Assembly (NCBI RefSeq): GCF_000423665.1
Contig: NZ_AUIK01000034.1
Location: forward strand, 1 to 64,000
DNA from: Solirubrobacter soli DSM 22325
GTDB lineage: Bacteria > Actinomycetota > Thermoleophilia > Solirubrobacterales > Solirubrobacteraceae
Length of the DNA: 64,000 nucleotides
Direction of reading: 5' to 3'
The position numbers were made by a program, and so were the translations under genes. A model generated the notes under the pieces. It did no database searches and was not told the origin of the DNA. It saw nothing but the letters and a program-made list of their open reading frames with translations. Below are positions 7,787 to 18,222 of the stretch, one piece after another. How positions within the stretch are numbered: the first letter of the stretch is position 1; every line of letters starts with the position of its first letter.

Positions 7787-8749
7787 GACGATCTCGCGAC
7801 CGTCGACGGGGCGCTCCTCGAGCCGTGCGATCGCCCGCTCGACGGCGAGGCGAGCCATCTCACGCGCGTCCTGGGCCACGGTGGTGAGGTTGACGTGGGC
7901 GAGCCGCGACAGGCGGTCGTCGTCGTAGCCCACGAGTGAGACATCGTCGGGGACGTTCACGCCGGAGCGGATCAGGGTGTCGAGCACGCCGACGGCGCAG
8001 CGGTCGTTGAAGGCGAGGACGGCCGTGGGCAACGTGTCGCCGGCGAGCAGGGTCTGGGCGGCCGCGTCGCCGTGCTCCTCTGTGAGTCCGCCGGGGAGGA
8101 TCCGGACGTGCTCGGCGAGGCCGTGGCGGCGCATCGCGGCGCGGTAGCCGCGGCGTCGCTCGGTGCTGCTTGGTGCCTGACCACCGTCGATGTGGGCGAT
8201 GTCGCGGTGCCCGAGTTCGACGAGGTGGTCGATCGCCTGTCGGATGCCACGCTCGTCCGCGGTGTGCACGAGGTCGACGGGCACGTCACGAACCTTGCGT
8301 GCGACCACCACGACCGGGAGCCGGCGCGCGAGTTCCGCGAGGCGGGCCGGCGGCAGCTCGGGGCCGAGCAACAGCAGGGCTTCACAGCGGTCAGCTAGCA
8401 GCGTCTGGAGTGCGTGCTCCTCGTCCCGCCGCGGCGTCCTGGCGCTGAGGACCACGTCGTAGCCGTCGCTCTCGGCGGCTGCGTAGATCCCTTCCACGAG
8501 GTCTGCGTGGAACGTGTGCTGGACGCCGAACATCACGCCGAGGAGCTGGGAACGCGTGCTGCGCAGGACGGCGGCGCGGGTGTCGCGCTGGTAGCCGAGC
8601 TCGGCGGCGGCTTGGAGGACGCGTTCGCGCGTCGCGGCGCTGGCGCCGGGCTGGTCGCGGATGACCAGGGAGACCAGCTGCCGCGAGACGCCGGCGCGTG
8701 CCGCGACGTCGGCGGCGGTCGGGCGCTTGTTGGCCTGCGGGCGGCTCAC
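7730..8749 (-). CDS. LacI-family transcriptional regulator of cluster A
   Basis: A 339-residue repressor from the GTG at 8749. The frame is open further up (to 8851), but that would place coding sequence over an operator and the promoter, and LacI proteins normally begin just before the HTH. N-terminal HTH: PTAADVAARAGVSRQLVSLV, then GASAATRERVLQAAAELGY. The periplasmic-binding-protein-like effector domain follows (LLGVMFGVQHTFHADLVEGI, AVLAFNDRCAVGVLD, VSLVGYDDD). It likely binds the TAGCACGTGCTA palindromes at 5575, 8789 and 8846, with an inositol-type intermediate as inducer. Both inferences rest on context. Confidence 0.85.
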   Translation of the reverse strand: MSRPQANKRPTAADVAARAGVSRQLVSLVIRDQPGASAATRERVLQAAAELGYQRDTRAAVLRSTRSQLLGVMFGVQHTFHADLVEGIYAAAESDGYDVVLSARTPRRDEEHALQTLLADRCEALLLLGPELPPARLAELARRLPVVVVARKVRDVPVDLVHTADERGIRQAIDHLVELGHRDIAHIDGGQAPSSTERRRGYRAAMRRHGLAEHVRILPGGLTEEHGDAAAQTLLAGDTLPTAVLAFNDRCAVGVLDTLIRSGVNVPDDVSLVGYDDDRLSRLAHVNLTTVAQDAREMARLAVERAIARLEERPVDGREIVLPPHLIVRGSTALARRLP

Positions 8750-8788
8750 GACTTCATCGTCGCACTCGCGGTCGATGGGTGAATCCTC

Positions 8789-8800
8789 TAGCACGTGCCA
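8789..8800. promoter_or_regulatory. Single LacI-type operator upstream of lacI
   Basis: TAGCACGTGCCA, one mismatch from the perfect palindrome, 40 bases upstream of the chosen lacI start. Suggests autoregulation. Confidence 0.6.
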
Positions 8801-8809
8801 AAAGAGTAC

Positions 8810-8838
8810 TTGACAGGCGCGACGTGACTCTCTACCTT
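8810..8838 (+). promoter_or_regulatory. Promoter of the main cluster A operon
   Basis: A consensus -35 TTGACA at 8810-8815, a 17-base spacer, and a -10-like TACCTT at 8833-8838. The operator pair at 8846-8870 would lie over the transcription start, a classical repressible layout. Confidence 0.65.
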
Positions 8839-8845
8839 CTCGACC

Positions 8846-8870
8846 TAGCACGTGCTAATGGCTCGTGCCA
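8846..8870. promoter_or_regulatory. Tandem LacI-type operators at the operon start
   Basis: Perfect palindrome TAGCACGTGCTA (8846-8857) and TGGCTCGTGCCA (8859-8870, one mismatched pair), centres 13 bp apart exactly as at 5575-5599. Located just downstream of the promoter, giving a leader of about 140 bases before the first gene. Confidence 0.75.
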
Positions 8871-8983
8871 GAGAGAGCGGATTCAAAGTCTGCGCCGAGG
8901 AGAGGCTGGTCGTTGTGAACGCCTGGCGACGTGTTCGTCGCCCGAGCGGCCGCTTCCGTGTGCAGTGGAGTTGCGGAGGAGCT

Positions 8984-9805
8984 ATGCCCGAACCCGAAAC
9001 GCCGGCGTTCCCGTTGGCGGTGTGCGCCGAGATGGTGTTCCAGGACCTGCCGTTCATCGAGCGCGTCCGGCGCATCGACGAACTCGGATTCCAGGTCGAG
9101 ATCTGGGACTGGACCGTCAAGGACATCGACGCGCTGGTCGCGACCGGCGCGACGTTCTCGTCCATGACCGGCTACACCGAAGGCAGCCTGGCTGACGCAG
9201 CCGGAGGCGAAGCGCTGCTGCGGACCGCCGAGCAGACGATCGAGATCGCACGCCGGCTCGGATGCACGCGGCTCGTCGTCCACGGCACGCAGCTCGATTC
9301 CCGCGGGCTGCCCGTCGCCCCGGTCGAGAACGTCACCCCGACGATGTGGCTGACCGCCTATCGCACGCTCTCGCGGCTGGCAGAGCTCGGCGAGCGCGCC
9401 GGCGTGACCTTCTGCCTGGAGAACCTGAATCTCGCCGTCGATCACCCCGGCGTGCCGTTCGCGCGCGCGGAGGACACGCTCGCGCTGGTGGAAGCAGTCG
9501 GCAGCCCCGGCGTACGGATGATGCTCGACCTCTACCACGCGCAGATCGGCGAGGGCAACCTGATCGAGCTGCTGCGCCGCGCGGACGGGCTGATCGGCGA
9601 GGTGCAGGTCGCCGACGTCCCGGGCCGTTGCGAGCCGGGCACCGGCGAGGTCAACTACCCCGCGATTGCGCAGGCCCTCGAGCAGCTCGGCTACACGGGC
9701 ACGGTCGGCCTGGAGGCATGGGCCTCGGGTGACGACGAGCTGGCCCTCGAGCGCTTCCGCGCGGCATTCACACCGTCCATCGTCGAAGCAGGAGCAACCC
9801 GATGA
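8984..9805 (+). CDS. Hydroxypyruvate isomerase-like TIM-barrel protein
   Basis: A 273-residue protein. The ATG at 8984 follows GGAGGAG. The longer frame from 8852 would overlap the operators and adds unrelated residues. Its motifs are those of the Hyi/OtnI family: FCLENLN, MMLDLYHAQIGEG, VQVADVPGRCEPGTGEVNY and VGLEAW, which supply the metal site. Hyi interconverts hydroxypyruvate and tartronate semialdehyde, and relatives act on other small keto-sugars. First gene of an apparently single operon running to 19712. It ends in ATGA overlap with the next gene. The substrate here may be a cyclitol-derived ketose instead. Confidence 0.8.
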   Translation: MPEPETPAFPLAVCAEMVFQDLPFIERVRRIDELGFQVEIWDWTVKDIDALVATGATFSSMTGYTEGSLADAAGGEALLRTAEQTIEIARRLGCTRLVVHGTQLDSRGLPVAPVENVTPTMWLTAYRTLSRLAELGERAGVTFCLENLNLAVDHPGVPFARAEDTLALVEAVGSPGVRMMLDLYHAQIGEGNLIELLRRADGLIGEVQVADVPGRCEPGTGEVNYPAIAQALEQLGYTGTVGLEAWASGDDELALERFRAAFTPSIVEAGATR

Positions 9806-10839
9806 ACCCCGTCCCACGCCCTGTCGGCGTCGGGCTGATCGGCGCCGGCGCGATCGGCTCGTTCCACGCGGAAAGCCTCGCGCGCCGGATCCCGGAAGCC
9901 GAGCTGGTCGCGATCGCCGACCCGGCGCCCGGCGCCGCCGAGCGCCTGGCGAGCTCCCTCGGTGTCACCGGCTTCACGACCGACTCCGCCGAGTTGCTCG
10001 CCGATCCGGTGGTCGAGGCCGTGGTGATCGCGGCTCCCGCGCGCTTCCACGCGGACCTCATCGAGGCGGCTGCAGCGGCTGGCAAGGCCGTGTTCTGTGA
10101 GAAGCCGACGGCGCTGACGCTCGCCGACGCCGATCGCGCGATCGCCGCGGCACGGGTCGCCGGGGTGCCGCTGCAGGCCGGGTTCAACCGCCGCTTCGAT
10201 CGCGCGTTCCGCGCCGGGCGCGAGGCAGTGATGTCAGGGCGCCTCGGGACGCCGCAGCTGCTGCGTTCGCTGACGCGAGATCCGGGCTTGGGCGATCCGT
10301 CGCCGATTCCGCCGTGGACGATCTTCCTGGAGACGCTGATCCACGACTTCGACGCGCTGCGCTACCTGAACCCGGGCGCCGAGGCGGTCAGCGTCTACGC
10401 CGTCGCTGATGCGCTCGTTCGCCCCGACTTCAAGGAGCGCGGGCTGCTCGACACGGCGACGGTTGTCGTGCGCTTTGACAATGGCGCGATCGCCACGGCT
10501 GAGGCCAGCTTCCATGCCGTCTATGGCTACGACATTCGCGGCGAGGTATTCGGCTCGGAAGGCATGGCGCGGATGGGTGACGCCCGTCGCAGCAGCACGG
10601 CGATCTACGACGCCAGCGGGATCGCCGCGGACACGGTCCGCAGCAACGTCGAGCTCTTCCACGACGCGTACACCGAGCAGCTCGCGCACTTCGCGCGCTG
10701 CGTGCGCACCGGTGAGGAGCCCGAGGTCACCGGCGAGGACGCACGTGCCGCACTGGCCATCGCGCTGGCCGCGATCCGCTCGGTGCAGAGCGGGCAAGCG
10801 GTGAACGTGGCCGAGACGTCTGTCGCCACGGTCGGCTAG
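9802..10839 (+). CDS. iolG: Inositol 2-dehydrogenase-like oxidoreductase (Gfo/Idh/MocA)
   Basis: A 345-residue NAD(P)-dependent dehydrogenase of typical IolG length. Rossmann start: VGLIGAGAIGSFHAESLA. CEKPTAL with the catalytic Lys lies near residue 97, followed by GFNRRFDRAF, a characteristic IolG segment, and ETLIHDFDALRYL with the catalytic His/Asp. Oxidises myo-inositol (or an epimer) to the 2-keto compound, the first step of the pathway. Coupled by ATGA overlap to the preceding isomerase and 28 bases ahead of the transporter genes. Confidence 0.82.
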   Translation: MNPVPRPVGVGLIGAGAIGSFHAESLARRIPEAELVAIADPAPGAAERLASSLGVTGFTTDSAELLADPVVEAVVIAAPARFHADLIEAAAAAGKAVFCEKPTALTLADADRAIAAARVAGVPLQAGFNRRFDRAFRAGREAVMSGRLGTPQLLRSLTRDPGLGDPSPIPPWTIFLETLIHDFDALRYLNPGAEAVSVYAVADALVRPDFKERGLLDTATVVVRFDNGAIATAEASFHAVYGYDIRGEVFGSEGMARMGDARRSSTAIYDASGIAADTVRSNVELFHDAYTEQLAHFARCVRTGEEPEVTGEDARAALAIALAAIRSVQSGQAVNVAETSVATVG

Positions 10840-10867
10840 CTCAGATCAACAAGAGGAGAGAGAAGAG

Positions 10868-11881
10868 ATGAAGCGCATGATCAAGGCCCCGCTGCTGCTG
10901 ATCGCGGCGGTGTTCGCCATCGTCGTCGCCGGGTGTGGGGAGCAGAAGGACGCCAACGGCAACGCGGTCAATTCGACGAACACGAGCAACGCCTCGACGG
11001 CTGGCTCGTCACAGGACAGCGGCCTGACGATCGCGATGGTCACCCACTCCGACGAGGGCACGTTCTGGACCACGGTCAAGAACGGCGCCGAAGCGGGCGC
11101 CAAGCAGGAGGGGGTCAAGCTGATCTGGAGCCCGTCCAACAACGACCCGCAGAAGCAGGCGCAGCTGATCGACGCCGCGGTGTCACAGAAGGTGGACGGC
11201 TTGGCGGTCTCGGTGCCCAACGTGGATGCCATCAAGGGGTCCCTGGAGAAGGCCAAGTCGGCCGGGATCCCGATCATCACGCTCAACTCGGGCATCAACG
11301 ACTACAAGACGCTCGGCGCGATCACGCACGTCGGCTCGGCCGAGCTCATCGCCGGCAACGCCGTCGGCACGCGGCTCAAGACCGAGGGCTACAAGAAGGT
11401 CCTCTGCGTTATCCAGGAGCAGAACAACATCGCGCTGCAGCAGCGCTGCCAGGGCGTGAAAGAGGGCTTCGGCGGCTCGGTGACCAACATGCAGGTCAAG
11501 GGCACGTCGGACCTCGCGACCACGCAGACCGAGATCAAGTCCAAGCTGCAGGCCGACAAGTCCTTTGACGCCGTCGTCGCGCTCGAGACGACCGTGGCCG
11601 AGACGGCCAAGACCGCGATCAAGGGCTCTAACTCGAGCGCCAAGCTGGCCACGTTCGACCTCAGCGCCGACGTCCTCAAGGACATCGCGGCCGGCAACAT
11701 CCTGTTCGCGGTCGACCAGCAGCCCTACCTGCAGGGCTACCTGCCGATCGTGTTCCTGAAGCTCTTCAAGACCAACGCCAACAGCGTCGGCGGCGGCCAG
11801 CCCGTGCTCACCGGTCCCAGCTTCGTGGACAAGAGCAACGCGGCGACCGTCGAAAAGCTAGCCGCGGCGGGCACGCGATGA
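10868..11881 (+). CDS. Sugar ABC transporter substrate-binding lipoprotein (cluster A)
   Basis: A 337-residue RbsB-like periplasmic-binding protein. The signal peptide ends in lipobox VAGC (Cys near residue 21), so it is anchored to the outer face of the membrane. The mature part is type I: LTIAMVTHSDEGTFW, AVSQKVDGLAVSVPN, SAGIPIITLNSG, and LFAVDQQPYLQGYL near the C-terminus. GAGGAGAGAG precedes the ATG. First of three transporter genes. The closest paralog is at 27274. Expected ligand: inositol or a related cyclitol/pyranose, by context. Confidence 0.9.
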   Translation: MKRMIKAPLLLIAAVFAIVVAGCGEQKDANGNAVNSTNTSNASTAGSSQDSGLTIAMVTHSDEGTFWTTVKNGAEAGAKQEGVKLIWSPSNNDPQKQAQLIDAAVSQKVDGLAVSVPNVDAIKGSLEKAKSAGIPIITLNSGINDYKTLGAITHVGSAELIAGNAVGTRLKTEGYKKVLCVIQEQNNIALQQRCQGVKEGFGGSVTNMQVKGTSDLATTQTEIKSKLQADKSFDAVVALETTVAETAKTAIKGSNSSAKLATFDLSADVLKDIAAGNILFAVDQQPYLQGYLPIVFLKLFKTNANSVGGGQPVLTGPSFVDKSNAATVEKLAAAGTR

Positions 11882-12954
11882 GCCCGAAGGTCGCTCCCGC
11901 TCCCGCCGCCGTCGCGGCGCAGGAAGCCAAGCCGGTCGGCGACGAACGACTGGCCAACATCAGCCTGCTGCACCGCGCACTGCGCCGCCCGGAGATCGGC
12001 GCACTGCTGGCAGCGATCGTCGTCGCGATCTTCTTCTGGAGCCAGAACAGCCTGTTCCTGCAACTGGACGGGATCGCCAACTGGACCGACGTCGCCGCCA
12101 CCATCGGCATCCCGGCCGTGGCCGTGGCGCTGCTGATGATCGGCGGCGAGTTCGACCTCTCGGCCGGCGTGATCACCGGCTCGGCGGGCTTGTGCGTGGG
12201 CATCCTGGCCACCGAGGTCGGCATGAACATCTGGCTGGCCATCGTTATCACGCTGATCGCCGCCGCGGGCATCGGGTTCCTGAACGGCTATATGGTCATG
12301 CGGACCAAGCTGCCGAGCTTCATCGTCACTCTGGCGACGTTCTTCATCCTGCAGGGCGTCAACCTCGGCGTGACCAAGGCCATCACCAACCAGGTCTCGG
12401 TCACCGGACTCGACACCGCGGCGGGCTACGACGGCGCCAAGAAGATCTTCGGCGGCACCTTCTGGGCTCCGCACGACTTCCAGATCACGCTGATCTGGTG
12501 GCTCGCGATCACCGCGATCGCGACCTGGACGCTGACGCGCACCCGGGTCGGCAACTGGATCTTCGGCGTCGGCGGCGACGCCAACGCCGCCCGCAACGTC
12601 GGCGTGCCGGTGGTGCAGGTCAAGGTCACGCTGTTCGTGATGACCTCGTTCGTGTCGGCGCTGACGGGCATCATGATCGCGCTACGCCTCGCGTCGACCC
12701 AGGCTGGCCAGGGCGTCGGCGAAGAGTTCCAATACATCATCGCCGCGGTCGTCGGCGGCTGCGTGCTCACCGGCGGCTTCGGCTCGGCGGTCGGCGCGGC
12801 GCTCGGCGCGACGATCATCGGCATGGCCTTCATCGGCATCCAGTTCTCGGGCTGGAACACCGACTGGCGGTTCCTCTTCCTGGGCGTGATCCTGCTGATC
12901 GCGGTCCTGGTGAACACGTACATCCGCAAGCGCGCCGAGGGGGTGCGGGGATGA
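11878..12954 (+). CDS. Sugar ABC transporter permease (cluster A)
   Basis: A 358-residue RbsC/FrcC-type inner-membrane permease with about eight to ten hydrophobic segments. Family motif region: LLMIGGEFDLSAGVITGSAG, then GFLNGYMVMRTKLPSFIVTL. It forms the channel for the binding protein at 10868 and the ATPase at 12951. ATGA overlaps on both sides indicate translational coupling. Confidence 0.92.
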   Translation: MSPKVAPAPAAVAAQEAKPVGDERLANISLLHRALRRPEIGALLAAIVVAIFFWSQNSLFLQLDGIANWTDVAATIGIPAVAVALLMIGGEFDLSAGVITGSAGLCVGILATEVGMNIWLAIVITLIAAAGIGFLNGYMVMRTKLPSFIVTLATFFILQGVNLGVTKAITNQVSVTGLDTAAGYDGAKKIFGGTFWAPHDFQITLIWWLAITAIATWTLTRTRVGNWIFGVGGDANAARNVGVPVVQVKVTLFVMTSFVSALTGIMIALRLASTQAGQGVGEEFQYIIAAVVGGCVLTGGFGSAVGAALGATIIGMAFIGIQFSGWNTDWRFLFLGVILLIAVLVNTYIRKRAEGVRG

Positions 12955-13748
12955 GCACGCTGCTCGAGGTCCGCGACGTCTGCAAGTACTTCGGCAACGT
13001 CGTCGCCCTGAAGGACATCACCGTCGGCGTCGAGTCAGGCGAGGTCACCTGCGTGCTTGGCGACAACGGCGCCGGCAAGTCGACCTTCATCAAGATCCTC
13101 TCCGGCGTGCACCAGCACTCTGAGGGCGAGCTTCGGGTCTACGGCGAACCGACCCACTTCCACTCCCCGCGCGAAGCGAAGGAGCAGGGCATCGCGACGG
13201 TCTTCCAGGACCTGGCCACGGTCCCGCTGATGTCGATCTGGCGCAACTTCTTCCTCGGCTCGGAGCCGACGAAGGGCAGCGGCCCGTTCAAGCGGATCGA
13301 CGTCAAGAACGCCAAGCGGATCATGCACGAGGAGATGCGCAAGATGGGCATCGACGTCCGCGACCCGGACCAGCCCGTCGGCACGCTCTCGGGCGGCGAG
13401 CGCCAGGCGGTCTCGATCGCCCGCGCCGTTTACTTCGGCGCCAAGGTGCTGATCCTGGACGAGCCGACCGCCGCGCTCGGCGTCAAGCAGTCCGGCGTGG
13501 TGCTGCGCTACGTCGCCCAGGCCCGCGACCGCGGGCTCGGCGTGATCTTCATCACCCACAACCCGCACCACGCCTACCCGGTCGGCGATCGCTTCGTGAT
13601 CCTCAACCGCGGCCGCCTCATGGGCGACTGGCGCAAGAACCAGATCACCCGCGAGGAACTCGTGCTGCAGATGTCCGGCGGCGCCGAGCTCGACGCGCTC
13701 GAGCACGAGCTGAAGCGCAACCTCGACGCCGAGGGGTCAGTCGCGTGA
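12951..13748 (+). CDS. Sugar ABC transporter ATP-binding protein (cluster A)
   Basis: A 265-residue single-domain ATPase. Walker A GDNGAGKST (near residue 38), signature LSGGERQ, Walker B VLILDEPT and H-loop ITHN are all present. Most RbsA/MglA-type ATPases carry two ABC domains in one chain. This one has a single domain, as in FrcA-type fructose importers, so it should act as a homodimer. Starts in ATGA overlap with the permease and ends in GTGA overlap with iolC. Confidence 0.92.
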   Translation: MSTLLEVRDVCKYFGNVVALKDITVGVESGEVTCVLGDNGAGKSTFIKILSGVHQHSEGELRVYGEPTHFHSPREAKEQGIATVFQDLATVPLMSIWRNFFLGSEPTKGSGPFKRIDVKNAKRIMHEEMRKMGIDVRDPDQPVGTLSGGERQAVSIARAVYFGAKVLILDEPTAALGVKQSGVVLRYVAQARDRGLGVIFITHNPHHAYPVGDRFVILNRGRLMGDWRKNQITREELVLQMSGGAELDALEHELKRNLDAEGSVA

Positions 13749-14689
13749 GCCCGGACTCCCGACTCGACGTGCTGACGATGGGCCGGATCGGCGTCGACGT
13801 CTATCCCCAACAGATCGGCGTCTCCCTGCGTGAGGTCCAGTCCTTCGGCAAGTACCTCGGCGGGAGCCCGAGCAACGTTGCCGTCGCTGCGGCGCGCTAC
13901 GGCCGCCGCAGCGCCGTCATCACCCGCACCGGCGCCGACCCGTTCGGCGAGTTCCTGCACGACGCGCTGCGCGCCTTCGGCGTCGACGACCGCTACGTGA
14001 CCGCCGTGCCAGAGCTTCCGACGCCGGTCACGTTCTGCGAGATCTTCCCGCCCGACCATTTCCCGTTGTACTTCTACCGCCAGCCGAAGGCGCCGGATCT
14101 CGAGATCCGCGCCGATGAGCTCGACCTGGACGCGATTCGCGAGGCCCGCGTGTTCTGGGCGACCGTCACCGGGCTCTCGCAAGAGCCGAGCCGCTCGGCG
14201 ACCTTGGCCGCCCTGGAGGCGGCCAAGGGCGTCGCCGTGCTCGATCTCGACTACCGGCCGATGTTCTGGGAATCGCGCGAGGAGGCTCGTCGCTGGGTGC
14301 AGGAAGCCCTGAAGCGGGTCGACGTCGCCGTCGGCAACCTCGACGAGTGGGAAACCGCGACCGGGAAGCGGGATCCATACGCCGCCGCCGGAACACCGGG
14401 TCTCGACCTGGCCGTGGTCAAAATGGGGCCCGCCGGTGTACTCGCCCGCCGCGGACGCGAACGAGTTCAGGTGTCTCCCGTCCCCGTGGACGTCGTCAAC
14501 GGGCTCGGCGCCGGCGACGCGTTCGGCGGCGCGTTGTGTCACGCACTGCTCTCGGACTGGTCGCTGGAGCGCTCGATGCGTTTCTGCAACGCGGCGGGCG
14601 CGATCGTGGCTTCTCGCCTGTCATGCGCTGATGCCATGCCGAACGAGACCGAGGTGCTCGAGCGGATCGGGGAGCCCGTCAATGCTTGA
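13745..14689 (+). CDS. iolC: 5-dehydro-2-deoxygluconokinase (PfkB family)
   Basis: A 314-residue kinase phosphorylating 2-deoxy-5-keto-D-gluconate. PfkB features: LGGSPSNVAVAAARYG near the N-terminus and VNGLGAGDAFGGAL near residue 255 with the catalytic Asp. The CEIFPPDHFPLYFYRQPKAPD segment is typical of IolC. GTG start in GTGA overlap with the ATPase. Its stop lies 7 bases beyond the start of the next gene. In many Firmicutes and Proteobacteria IolC is fused to an aldolase-like domain. Here that partner is a separate overlapping gene. Confidence 0.9.
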   Translation: MSPDSRLDVLTMGRIGVDVYPQQIGVSLREVQSFGKYLGGSPSNVAVAAARYGRRSAVITRTGADPFGEFLHDALRAFGVDDRYVTAVPELPTPVTFCEIFPPDHFPLYFYRQPKAPDLEIRADELDLDAIREARVFWATVTGLSQEPSRSATLAALEAAKGVAVLDLDYRPMFWESREEARRWVQEALKRVDVAVGNLDEWETATGKRDPYAAAGTPGLDLAVVKMGPAGVLARRGRERVQVSPVPVDVVNGLGAGDAFGGALCHALLSDWSLERSMRFCNAAGAIVASRLSCADAMPNETEVLERIGEPVNA

Positions 14690-15563
14690 CGAGCTGATCC
14701 GGACCAGGATCCGGCACCCGGAGGCGATCGCCGAAGCGGCGGCTACCCGTCGTCGCCCAGCCGCGCCCGTTGACGAGGACGGCCGGGTGTTCGTGATCGC
14801 CGCGGACCATCCAGCGCGCGGCGCGCTCAGCGCCGGCAGACGCCCGGACGCGATGGCTGACCGCGGCGAGCTCCTCGAACGCCTGTGCCTTGCGCTCTCA
14901 CGCCCAGGGGTCACCGGCGTCCTGGGCACCCCCGACGTCCTGGAGGACCTCCTTCTGCTCGGCGCCTTGGACGGCAAGGCCGTCTTCGGGTCGATGAACC
15001 GCGGCGGCCTGAACCGGGCCAAGTGGGAGATCGACGATCGCTTCACCGCCTACGACGCCGCCTCGATCGAAGCGATGGGCTTCGAAGGCGGAAAGATGCT
15101 GACCCGCATCGACCTCCAAGATCCCGCAACCGCGAGCACCGTGGCGGCCTGCGCCAAGGCGGTGAGCGAGCTCGCCGAACGACAACTCGTGGCCATGGTC
15201 GAACCGTTCATGGCCACGCGCGTGGACGGGCGGGTCAGGACCACACTGACGACGGCCGCTGCCATCAAGGCGTCCGCGATCGCCGCGGGGCTCGGCCGCT
15301 CCAGCGCATACACGTGGCTCAAGGTGCCTGTGGTCCCGGACATGGAACGCGTCGTCGCCGCGACGACACTGCCCACCGTCCTCCTCGGAGGCGAGGTCAA
15401 CGACGACCAGGCCGCCGCGTTTGACTCGTGGCGCAACGCGCTGACGTTGCCCAACGCGATCGGACTCGTCGTCGGGCGATCGCTGCTCTACCCGCCCGAC
15501 GATGACGTTGCCGCAGCCGTCGACGGCGCGCTGTCGCTGTTCCCGGACCCGGTGGCGGGATGA
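14682..15563 (+). CDS. Cgl0159-family (beta/alpha)8 protein, probable 2-deoxy-5-keto-6-phosphogluconate aldolase
   Basis: A 293-residue barrel protein starting at ATG 14682, overlapping the iolC stop. Motifs shared with its paralog at 33445: VIAADHPARGAL, VTGVLGTPDVLEDLLLLGALDGK, GSMNRGGL, GFEGGKMLTRIDL, TWLKVPVV and VVGRSLLYPPDDDVAAAVD. This family matches the domain fused to IolC in other bacteria and occurs in actinobacterial iol loci. No class II IolJ aldolase is present in the window, so this is the best candidate for cleaving the kinase product to DHAP and malonate semialdehyde. Family membership is solid, the activity is inferred. Confidence 0.78.
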   Translation: MLDELIRTRIRHPEAIAEAAATRRRPAAPVDEDGRVFVIAADHPARGALSAGRRPDAMADRGELLERLCLALSRPGVTGVLGTPDVLEDLLLLGALDGKAVFGSMNRGGLNRAKWEIDDRFTAYDAASIEAMGFEGGKMLTRIDLQDPATASTVAACAKAVSELAERQLVAMVEPFMATRVDGRVRTTLTTAAAIKASAIAAGLGRSSAYTWLKVPVVPDMERVVAATTLPTVLLGGEVNDDQAAAFDSWRNALTLPNAIGLVVGRSLLYPPDDDVAAAVDGALSLFPDPVAG

Positions 15564-16383
15564 GCTACGCGGTCGACATCACGCCGGAGTCCGCCGGCTG
15601 GGGCTTCAGCGGCCTGCGCGTCCTCGAACTCGCGCCCGGCCAGACCCACGCGTTCGACACCGGCGCCGACGAACTGATCGTGCTGCCGCTCAACGGCGGT
15701 TGCACGGTGACGGTCGATGAGCAGGCCTACACCCTTCTCGGTCGCGACGACGTCTTCTCCGGCGTCACGGACTTCCTCTACGTGCCACACGACGCACACG
15801 TGGAGGTCGCCTCACCGGGCGGCGGTCGGTTCGCCATTCCCTCCTCCCGAACCGACCGCCGTCTCGAGGTCCGCTACGTGCCCGCCGAAGACGTGCCGAT
15901 CGAGGTGCGCGGCGCCGGCCACGCGACCCGACAGGTGAACAACTTCTGCGCTCCAGACGCCTTCGAGGCCGATCGGTTGATCGCCGTCGAGGTGCTCACC
16001 CCGGGCGGGAACTGGTCCTCGTATCCACCACACAAACACGACGAGGACATCCCTGGCGTCGAGACCGCCCTCGAGGAGATCTACTACTTCGAGGTCGCCG
16101 ACGGTGGCTTTGGCTATCAGCGCGTCTACGGCTCGGGCCCGGGCCGCGAGATCGACATCACCGCCGAGGTGCGAAGTGGCGACACGATCGTGATGCCACA
16201 CGGCTACCACGGCCCGTCGATGGCCGCACCCGGCTACGACCTCTACTACCTCAACGTGATGGCCGGGCCCGGTGAGCGCGCGTGGCGCTTCACCGACGAC
16301 CCCGCACACGCCTGGATCCGCTCCTCGTGGGCCGACCAGGCACTGGATCCGCGAGTGCCGATGACCTCGGCGAGGAGACACCC

Positions 16384-16387
<4 letters not shown>
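15560..16387 (+). CDS. iolB: 5-deoxy-glucuronate isomerase
   Basis: A 275-residue bicupin protein. ATGA overlaps join it to the aldolase-like gene and to iolD. The IolB signature is clear: VNNFCAP, the metal-binding SSYPPHKHD, LEEIYYFEV, and HGYHGPSMAAPGYDLYYLNVMAGP. It isomerises 5-deoxy-glucuronate to 2-deoxy-5-keto-gluconate, between IolD and IolC. It has a longer N-terminus and a few extra residues after the HKHD motif compared with the cluster B copy. Confidence 0.93.

Positions 16388-18218
<1,831 letters not shown>

Positions 18219-18222
<4 letters not shown>

Noticed and set aside
8750..8851. Upstream start of the cluster A lacI gene at 8851
   Set aside because: Would place coding sequence over the -35/-10 and an operator, and adds residues unlike LacI N-termini.
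8852..8983. Upstream start of the Hyi-like gene at 8852
   Set aside because: Begins inside the operator palindrome and lacks an SD. ATG 8984 has GGAGGAG and matches the family start.
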